Below, in pieces: positions 9,185 through 16,300 of a DNA stretch of 22,913 bases. The stretch spans positions 1 to 22,913 of IMG/VR virus record IMGVR_UViG_3300009550_000068; one strand, 5' to 3'. The position numbers and the translations under genes were made by a program. The notes under the pieces are model-generated. The model made no database searches, was not told the DNA's origin, and worked only from the letters and a program-made list of their open reading frames with translations. This stretch comes from a virus. Positions within the stretch are counted from its first letter, which is position 1, and each line of letters begins with the position of its first letter.

Positions 9185-9610
9185 TTAACCAAAGAATTTC
9201 GTAATTGGTTTTTCATCTATCCAATCTTGAGGTATTTCTTTTTTAGCCCATTTTAATCCGTTCTTTTCACACCATTGTGCATAAGTAGTCTTAGAGCCTT
9301 TGTATATTTTACCATTTGGGGATTGTAATACAAACCTTAAATCCATAGTAGGGTTCTGTTCTTTAATTAATAAGTGTTTCTTCCTATCTTCAGGTAAGAA
9401 CCATCCTTTTGATTCTATAAAAATACCATTTGGTAATTTAAAATCAGGTTTGTAAGTATGATGAGTTGCTGGTATTGTGTATGATACCTCGTGTTTTTCA
9501 TACTCACCATCAATACCTTGAGCTTTTAATTGTTCGTCAATTCGTGTCTCAAGGCCGGACTTGTGTCCTTTTTGTTTTTGGATGTGACTCCAATTGCCTT
9601 TTTTATTCAT
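9185..9610 (-). CDS. Endonuclease I, Holliday-junction resolvase (T7 gp3 family)
   Basis: This 141-aa protein is close in length and layout to T7 endonuclease I, a homodimeric enzyme that cuts four-way junctions and branched replication intermediates before packaging. The catalytic PD-(D/E)xK set is in place: E21 in SGLE, D56 in KPDF, E66 and K68 in IESKG. From memory the T7 residues are E20, D55, E65 and K67, a constant offset of one. Other shared blocks are IPATHHTYKPDF, LPNGIFIESKG, DRKKHLLI, YKGS and IPQDWI. It starts two bases after the stop of the lectin-like structural gene, with little Shine-Dalgarno, so translation is probably coupled. It heads a cassette with primase and the Mre11-Rad50 fusion. 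Confidence 0.94.
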   Translation of the reverse strand: MNKKGNWSHIQKQKGHKSGLETRIDEQLKAQGIDGEYEKHEVSYTIPATHHTYKPDFKLPNGIFIESKGWFLPEDRKKHLLIKEQNPTMDLRFVLQSPNGKIYKGSKTTYAQWCEKNGLKWAKKEIPQDWIDEKPITKFFG

Positions 9611-9612
9611 AA

Positions 9613-11322
9613 CTATTCGAAATCTAATCTGACATCGATAGTTACATCGACATCTTGTCTCTTTTTAAGCGGTGACCCTAATTTAGCTATTGCTAATAAG
9701 TCGCCTGTATCATTGTATAATCCTATTGAGGTGATGTATGGTCTAAAGTCTGAACCTGTAACAAATGGTATTAAATCATTTGAGTAGTCACCATCACCTG
9801 CTCTTAGAGTATTATTTTGAGATACATTAAACTCACTCTTACCTATTTCACATAAAAATGATTGTTGTACTATATTTTTAGTTGACTTGTATGTAAATTC
9901 AAATCCTTTTTGTGTATAATCAAAGTTACCATTACCTAAAAAACAATTTTGATATTTTGGTCTTGGGTCTGTTACTACTATCAATCCTTTTTCATAATAA
10001 ACATATCCAACATCTCTTGTTTGATATGCAGAACCACTAATGACATGATTATTTGATAAAGACGATAAGTGGTCGGCTGAAAGATGTGTGCTATAAAGTC
10101 TAACCTCATCAACTGAACCACTTGTACCTGTATTTGCGGTTGCGTTGTCACACATTATAGTAATGTCTGAATCATTTTGGAAGTGGTGTTTTCTGTTTGT
10201 TTGTAGTGAACTTCCTTGCTTGACACCATCTATGTAAAATTCAAATTTATTCATAGGAAATCCAAAATTATGATTTACTATAACATTGTGCCATTGATTA
10301 TCATTATACTTTGCAGATGAACTTACAGTCATCAAATGACCTTTGTCTGCTCTACCATCACTATATTGAAAAACAAGTTGTCCGTTCTTTGCACCTGCTC
10401 TTTGATTGAATACACTAATATCAAATGGATATTGTCCATCTGTTGGTGTATGTAATTGTGCAGCTCTTGAATTGTAATTATACGGGTCTCGTTTTTGATT
10501 TGATTTTTTTATCAGAGTGTTTGTTAAGTTTTCTGTATATGATTGACTTGGTGGTAATTTTACCCACATTGAAATAGCGAAGTCATTTGATGGAGTAAAG
10601 AAGTTATAATTGTAACTACCTGCAGTTGAATATATGTAAGATTCTTGAGTAGTATCTATCCCATAACCACTTGCACTAACTTCACCTGTCGTTGTTATAC
10701 CTTTGACTATTCTTACTTTTTCTATATTAACATTATTTCTTCGTGGACTTTCTTCAATTGTTCTTTTATAGAATTTATTAAATGTTCCATCTTGAAATCC
10801 TAAATAGAATTGTAGTTTTTCTTTAGGTACAAACTTAGTGTGGTCTATTACTGTATCGTATATAATACCACATTCTGGCGTATGTTTTGATTCACTCAAA
10901 AATAAAGAAGCGGATGCCGCTACCTTGGAGTGGTCAGTTATACTTACTGAACCTGGTTTAATTCCACCACCAAACTTATTTTGTGGTATTGATATTATAG
11001 ACGCAGTTGGGTGTAGTAAATGACCACCATGCCCATGTTTGAAACAAGAAGTGTTAATAGTGTTCCACATAATTTTTTGTGGTACTTTATTTAACTCTCT
11101 TGATACTGCTCTGGATCCTGTTAGTAGGGTATTGTTATATTCTATACCTTGGTGTTTAGAACGAGATACTTCAGTTAATGTTCCGTTTGGTGATATTGCC
11201 CTTAAAATGGATATTTCAAAAGATGAGGAGTGATTAACATCCGTTACCTCATATTTTTTATATGCCGTATAGGGATAGTTGGTTATCCCCTCGTTGAATA
11301 TCCTTTTTAAAACTTGTGCCAT
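9613..11322 (-). CDS. Virion structural protein with LamG/concanavalin A-like lectin domain
   Basis: This 569-aa protein has three visible parts. Residues 1 to about 225 are a beta-rich head of no family I can name. Residues about 228-430 form a LamG-like jelly roll, marked by FAISMWVKLP, DNQWHNVIVNHN, FEFYIDGVKQG and the closing SGSVDEVRLYS. Residues about 437-569 form a C-terminal module ending YITSIGLYNDTGDLLAIAKL and VRLDFE. The same module closes the preceding gene product. LamG domains in phage virions usually bind glycans, so a role in host-surface contact or virion decoration is likely but inferred. It starts 11 bases after the upstream gene, with a weak Shine-Dalgarno. It is not an enzyme by any motif I can see. 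Confidence 0.8.
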   Translation of the reverse strand: MAQVLKRIFNEGITNYPYTAYKKYEVTDVNHSSSFEISILRAISPNGTLTEVSRSKHQGIEYNNTLLTGSRAVSRELNKVPQKIMWNTINTSCFKHGHGGHLLHPTASIISIPQNKFGGGIKPGSVSITDHSKVAASASLFLSESKHTPECGIIYDTVIDHTKFVPKEKLQFYLGFQDGTFNKFYKRTIEESPRRNNVNIEKVRIVKGITTTGEVSASGYGIDTTQESYIYSTAGSYNYNFFTPSNDFAISMWVKLPPSQSYTENLTNTLIKKSNQKRDPYNYNSRAAQLHTPTDGQYPFDISVFNQRAGAKNGQLVFQYSDGRADKGHLMTVSSSAKYNDNQWHNVIVNHNFGFPMNKFEFYIDGVKQGSSLQTNRKHHFQNDSDITIMCDNATANTGTSGSVDEVRLYSTHLSADHLSSLSNNHVISGSAYQTRDVGYVYYEKGLIVVTDPRPKYQNCFLGNGNFDYTQKGFEFTYKSTKNIVQQSFLCEIGKSEFNVSQNNTLRAGDGDYSNDLIPFVTGSDFRPYITSIGLYNDTGDLLAIAKLGSPLKKRQDVDVTIDVRLDFE

Positions 11323-11333
11323 ACTTGTTCATT

Positions 11334-11760
11334 TTAGAAATCTAATTTAACTTTTATCAATATTTCGTTAGAGAAAGATTTCAATAGAGGTTTAGAAAGT
11401 TTAGCAATCGCCAATAATTCATTGTCATTATTAAATAAACCAATGTTCGTTATGTAAACTTTTGGGTCACCTATAAAAGTTGCCTGATTTAGTTTACCTT
11501 CTGAACCTGAAATGAATGTTGGATTATTACTAAAATTATACTCTGCGTTTTTAGCTCTAACAAAATAAAATGTAGACTTTATCTCTTCTTCATTTCTTGC
11601 TTGGAATCCATTCGCTGCATTATCACTTGCTGCGTTTTTAATTCTTGTAAATAGTTTACCATGATTTTGATTGTCAGCTTGAGTTCTTGTTGTTCCCATA
11701 GACCCTGATTGGTCAAGTGAGTGTGCACCTAATACAATGATACCATGTTGTGGGTATACC
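11334..11760 (-). repeat. C-terminal module, copy 1 of a pair
   Basis: Encodes the last 130-140 residues of the 433-aa protein. Copy 2 is at 9613 to about 10014 in the 569-aa protein. The two align through HGIIVLG/KGLIVVT, a GF segment before the Cys/Phe-rich strand, ITNIGLFNNDNELLAIAKL/ITSIGLYNDTGDLLAIAKL and KVKLDF/DVRLDFE. Similarity is at protein level. Confidence 0.75.
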
Positions 11761-12635
11761 TCACCGAATATTTGAGTGCTAGAGTGTACACCTGCTGCTA
11801 ATGAACCACTTACAATATTGTATTTAGTCTGTCTTGGATTACCAGCTTGGTTTGTATCACCACTATCATCAATCAATCTTAACATTGGTTTACCTGCCGA
11901 AGCGGATATACATAGTTCCCAATTTCCTGGGTCAAGTCTATCTTTTAATCTAGCTCTGTTTACTGCAATTGCGTAAACATCATTTTGATTAGTATCTTCG
12001 AATCTAAAGAATTTTTGATTTGCAGGTAACAACACTTGTTGTAGTTGTGAGTATATTGCAGATGAAGGTGAGTCTTCATTTGTTCCTGCTGAACCACTAC
12101 CTGCGTAGTGTCCGTATGCTATTGAGAACTGAGGTTCGTTTGTAGATACTGATGAGTCACCATTATATATTTCGTAGTAATACGCTTTTTGAGTATTTGA
12201 CTGAAAAGATGATGTGTGGAATACTGTTAATTCACCACTATTACCACTCCATAATCCTCGTGTTATTCTTTTAGTTCCACCCTCTACAATATCATCTGTT
12301 GTAAATGCGGTGTAAACTTTACCACTACCAAAGTCATATGCTCCTGGTGGAATTACAGGAGATTCATTTTGAGTAGTATCATTTAGTATAATGTCGTTGG
12401 TGTCTCTTATATTACCATCGATTACTAATGGGCCAGTATTGGAAGGACCACCGCCAGTTCCACCACCGCCACCATTGAGTTGGATTCCATCTATATAAGG
12501 TTGTTGATTATAACTAATGTCGTTTCCGCCAGCAAAATTGCCGCCATATCCATCGTAGCCGTAACCCATATTTCCACCATAGGGAACTGGTCCCCCCATG
12601 TATCCACCCATTCCATAATTATTAAAAACTGCCAT
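11334..12635 (-). CDS. Virion structural protein with Gly/Tyr-rich N-terminus and shared C-terminal module
   Basis: This 433-aa protein has a low-complexity N-terminus (about residues 1-65) very rich in Gly, Tyr, Asn and Met, including a GGGGGTGGG run. A beta-rich body follows, with LRLIDDSGD around two thirds of the way. The last 130-140 residues match the C-terminal module of its downstream neighbour: HGIIVLG aligns with KGLIVVT, and VYITNIGLFNNDNELLAIAKL with the corresponding block there, ending VKLDF. An AAGGG ribosome binding site (12643-12647) overlaps the stop codon of the upstream frame and sits well for ATG 12635-12633. I do not recognise a named family. It is probably a baseplate-, neck- or tail-associated protein, and the shared module may be the part that docks both proteins onto the virion. 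Confidence 0.72.
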   Translation of the reverse strand: MAVFNNYGMGGYMGGPVPYGGNMGYGYDGYGGNFAGGNDISYNQQPYIDGIQLNGGGGGTGGGPSNTGPLVIDGNIRDTNDIILNDTTQNESPVIPPGAYDFGSGKVYTAFTTDDIVEGGTKRITRGLWSGNSGELTVFHTSSFQSNTQKAYYYEIYNGDSSVSTNEPQFSIAYGHYAGSGSAGTNEDSPSSAIYSQLQQVLLPANQKFFRFEDTNQNDVYAIAVNRARLKDRLDPGNWELCISASAGKPMLRLIDDSGDTNQAGNPRQTKYNIVSGSLAAGVHSSTQIFGEVYPQHGIIVLGAHSLDQSGSMGTTRTQADNQNHGKLFTRIKNAASDNAANGFQARNEEEIKSTFYFVRAKNAEYNFSNNPTFISGSEGKLNQATFIGDPKVYITNIGLFNNDNELLAIAKLSKPLLKSFSNEILIKVKLDF

Positions 12636-12642
12636 ATCTTAT

Positions 12643-12647
12643 CCCTT
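12643..12647 (-). promoter_or_regulatory. Ribosome binding site of the Gly/Tyr-rich structural gene
   Basis: AAGGG on the minus strand, 7 bases before the ATG at 12635-12633 and overlapping the stop codon of the previous gene. It supports this start. Confidence 0.6.
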
Positions 12648-12862
12648 TATCCGTTAACTATTACTTTCGGTGAAAGTGTTATATCTACTTCAGCTCTACC
12701 ACCAGTTTCATTACCAATGATAATGATTCTTGTAGTTGTAACTTGGTTAATCGGTAAAGTATTAGTTGGTGTAAATGTAAATTGATTTAAACCTGTAACT
12801 TGTATCGCTTTACTTGTAGCGTATGAATTAAGGTTAATCATTTGTGCTTGTTTACCCGGCAC
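12647..12862 (-). CDS. Small virion protein segment, start uncertain (separate gene from GTG or 3' half of an interrupted gene)
   Basis: From the first conventional start, GTG 12862-12860, this gives 71 aa. An AGGA lies about nine bases upstream of that GTG, so initiation there is possible. However, the frame stays open and protein-like for another 39 codons, up to the TAA that ends the 104-codon gene at 12980-12982 in the same frame. The combined 110-codon stretch reads as one beta-sandwich-like domain, with GYTAILLNSDVGVI before the GTG and ATSKAIQVTGL and FTFTPTN after it. Starting at the GTG would cut that domain. The product is therefore either the C-terminal half of a roughly 215-aa virion protein interrupted by TAA, or a separate protein using a rare start such as ATT. 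No named family is recognised. Confidence 0.6.
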   Translation of the reverse strand: MPGKQAQMINLNSYATSKAIQVTGLNQFTFTPTNTLPINQVTTTRIIIIGNETGGRAEVDITLSPKVIVNG

Positions 12863-12979
12863 TCCACCATTTCCTACGATTACACCGACATCACTATTAA
12901 GTAATATTGCTGTATATCCTAATTGTTCATTACCACCATTTTTTGTATTTACATTAATTGTAGTTGCAGTTCCTTCTTC
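12863..12979 (-). other. 39-codon open extension between an in-frame TAA and the first GTG
   Basis: No ATG, GTG or TTG occurs in this stretch, but all 39 codons are open and give a plausible beta-strand sequence that runs directly into the next segment. An ATT occurs eight codons in, 12 bases after an AAGGA-type stretch. This is why the upstream and downstream pieces may be a single gene product. Confidence 0.6.
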
Positions 12980-13294
12980 TTAACTCGCGATAGTTGTAGG
13001 AGTTACTTCTAAGAATGGTAACTTAACCGTTGCTTTTGGTAATGATAATAATTTATATTTCATTAGATATGATTCATCGGTAATCGCCTCTAATACAGGC
13101 ATATTCTCGATTACAATACCATAAAAATCACTACCTAATGAGTGTGCTGGATTCCAAAGGTCATAATCAACCTCATCGTCAGCTAATGCAAATTGTGTTA
13201 TTGCAAACTTGTCTCTGCCTTCAGCTAATAACTCTCTACCCCTCTTTGTGAGTATTGCGTCTACTGTTACAGATGAATTATCTAAAAATCCCAT
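12980..13294 (-). CDS. Small conserved-looking virion protein, possibly the N-terminal half of an interrupted gene
   Basis: This 104-codon gene starts MGFLDNSSVTVDAILTKRGR, with ITQFALADDEVDYDLW, ENMPVLEA and MKYKLLSLPKATVK further on. I recall this kind of sequence from structural genes of large marine phages, though not a named family. The start is well supported: AGAGGA at 13302-13307 lies seven bases before ATG 13294-13292, and a 76-bp non-coding leader precedes it. The TAA at 12982-12980 is followed in the same frame by 110 more open codons, so the natural protein may be about 215 aa. It lies between the 1466-aa tail protein and the two module-sharing structural proteins. Confidence 0.75.
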   Translation of the reverse strand: MGFLDNSSVTVDAILTKRGRELLAEGRDKFAITQFALADDEVDYDLWNPAHSLGSDFYGIVIENMPVLEAITDESYLMKYKLLSLPKATVKLPFLEVTPTTIAS

Positions 13295-13370
13295 AGTTGT
13301 TTCCTCTTTTACTTATATAAATATAGTTTTTTTTATTTTTAAATCATTTTTTCGTTATACATCTAAAATA
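13295..13370 (-). promoter_or_regulatory. AT-rich leader, the largest gap between genes; possible late promoter
   Basis: The 76 bp between the 1466-aa gene and the small virion gene are the longest non-coding stretch in the window. Read on the minus strand it is nearly pure A/T, with A-runs, then TATATTTATATAAG and the ribosome binding site. The TATATAAG stretch is loosely like a T4-type late element (TATAAATA) but not exact, and no G+C-rich stem for a terminator is present. A transcript start here is inferred from the gap size and AT content only. Confidence 0.3.
13302..13307 (-). promoter_or_regulatory. Ribosome binding site of the small virion gene
   Basis: AGAGGA on the minus strand, seven bases before ATG 13294-13292. 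It is one of the strongest such sites in the window and sits in a true non-coding leader. Confidence 0.7.
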
Positions 13371-16300
13371 TTATCCACCACCCTGATTATTTAGGTAATT
13401 TGATATTGGATTATTTGTGTTTGTTGCACCACTTGTATTTCCATTAAAAAACCCACCTGGTACAGGATTAGTGTTAACATTTCTTCTACCATTAGACCTA
13501 TTGATTGCGGCGTTTGCTGCGTTTACATCAAGACCAAAAGGAACTCCATTTGCTCTTCGTGTAATAATCTGACCTTGTGGTTTTGGAGTTGCAACAGGCC
13601 TAGATGGGAATGGTGTTGGTCTACCAATAGGTACTGGTCTAAATATGTTATATGCGTCTGATACTAACTGCCCTTTGCCTGGGTCTAATTCGTTATCAAG
13701 AATATTTTGTACTGAAACTAAATCAGCTGGCTCTACTACTTTAACATCTTTTGTTGTTGATGATACAATGTCTAAAGAACTACCTTGACCAGGAGTATTG
13801 AAAACTAATATATTTGGGTCTACTGTTGTTATTTGTACTACTGGTGTATTATCAGGAGTATCAGGTGAATTTGTTGTTAAAGAATCACTTGATATTCTAC
13901 ATCCTAAATAAAATAAATTATTTAGATTACCTGTTAATCTATCATCTTGAACTCTTGCAAAATGGAATGAAGCTGAGTTTGCATATGTTGGTCCTTTTGA
14001 AGCTGAAAAGTCTGTACTATAAAAATACTTTGGCTCAAGTGCGCTTCGTGAAAGTCTTGCGTCTAATACAGTAGAACCTGTTGGTGAATATTCCCAATAA
14101 GGATTTGATTGAGTTACATACACATAGTTAGAACCACTACCAACCATTATATCAGTATACTTGTATATAGATGGTGCAAACGAATCTTTTGTTATACTAC
14201 TTGTATATGTTAGGTATTCTGCTGATGAAGATTCCATAACTTTTACAGGAGAGGTTTCAAACATATGTTGACTATAACTTATAGTATCTGGTCTTTTAAA
14301 ATTATTTCTTTCAAGTACATGGGGTTCAATTAAAATACCCTTATGCCAATCTGCCCTTGCAGGTACTATTTGTTTCATAGTATCAAAGATTGACATATCA
14401 TATCGTGATAACATTCCTATTATAATATTAAGAGCAGTTCCTCTATTATATTTTTGGAAGTAGTTTCTTGCTCTAAAGTCTAATAAGTCATATCCATCGT
14501 TATTTCTAACATCAGTATCACCAATTAAGTCATCTACATCAAAGTATCCCTCTGATGCGTAGATATCAAAGTTTACTGTGTCTGTTGTTGAAAAATAAGT
14601 TCCAAGTAAATTTGAGTCTTGTGGTGCTTGGTCATACTGACTTAATTCGTTACTTTTATCTGTTTGAAGATTTCCTCTTAATGAAGAAGATTCTATTCTT
14701 ACTTTTTGATTATTTAAGTTAAGTGCGCCTACTGATGGGATAGTTACAAACTGTGTATCTACTTCACCAGACAATCTACTTGCGTTTGAATTTTGATAAG
14801 ACGCTGATAAAAAGAATCCTCTATCAGATGCCGTTACTTTTTGATTTGGGTGTCTTGATGTTATAAAACTACTTGTAGTATTATATTGACTATCTGGGAA
14901 TATTCTGTAAAGAACATTTTCAAAAGATGTGTCTATATCTAAGTCAGTCGTGTTATCATCAGAATAGTATGCCTCTCTATTTTGTGCGTGTCCTAATATT
15001 ACTTCACTACTTAATTCTTTTTTATAGTATCTTAGTTCTTGTATACTTGCAGTAGTTGTTGTGCCTGTAAATGGTGCTTCAACATTATTTAAAAATGTAG
15101 AACCACTTGAATGCCAAATGTAATTCCAATTACCACTATCAGTTGATGCGGTTGGTTGTGCAAGTGCGTCACCAAAGTCATCTACCCATGCTGCGTCTAA
15201 ACGATACCCATTTGACCCTGATGATAATCCTACTACAACATCTCTTTGTTGAACATATGGAAAATAGGATGAACTTATAGTTAATGTTGGACTACCACCT
15301 TGTACTAAGAATCTAGCGTCTTTTGTTACTGGTCTGTACTCCCACTTTACTCCAAGAGTTCCACCATCTTTTTGGTTTATTCTAAATAGGTTATGACTTC
15401 CTCGTGGTAGTTTAGCGATATATTCTATTGTTTTAGGTCGATTACCACCAATTGTATCCCATGGTTGTTTACTACTTGTATTACCATCTAATTGTAATTT
15501 GTAAACATATCTTTCGTGTTCAAATAAGTTTTTATCTTCTTTTACTCTTGGACCACCATATTCTCTAATTTTAAGAAAAGCACTTGGAATACCATAAGAT
15601 GCGATTAGTGTTTTAAACGACCTAGCACTACCTTTTGTTTTATATATTCCTGGTAAGTTATTTAATAATCTTCGCCAAGTTTCTTGTACTATTTCTTTAG
15701 TTGGCTTTGAATATAGTGAACCTGATTGTTGTGGGTCACCACTTTGATTTATACCAAACTCATATTGCCATAAACCTGTATCTGAATATCCATTAAATAG
15801 TTTCCACCCAAATGAGTTTGCTACTATTTCAATTAACTCACTTGCCAATCCATCTTGAGGATGTTCTTCTCTTTGATTTATTGATGTAAGTGAGTTTATA
15901 TATTTCCAAGATATATCAAAATGCTGACCTATCATGTTTATGAAAAGTTCATAGTCTCTGTTTAACTCATCATCATTAATGTTTACAGGAATAATCTTAC
16001 TAAGTTTGTTAGCATTTTGTGCGTCATATGCAGAGGCACTTAAAAGTGTTGAGGTTCGCCAGTTTCTTCCTTCACTTGATGTACTATGATATAATACATC
16101 AGGGTTTCTACTTGATTTTGGATATGCGTTTATTGTAAAGTCAGAAGAACTAAAGTGTGTATATAGTTCTGAGTCGTGATTATAATATAACCAATACTCA
16201 AAGTCATCAAAAGTTCCTATTAGTTCATTTCTTCTTCTTCTTGATGATGAAATGTTTGTTAATGCGTTTGAACCACTTACTCCACCTAATACACCGATTC

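Noticed and set aside
13316-13323. TATAAATA on the plus strand, an exact T4 late promoter sequence
   Set aside because: It points away from the downstream minus-strand gene and would drive antisense transcription of the 1466-aa gene. In such AT-rich DNA a chance match is likely.
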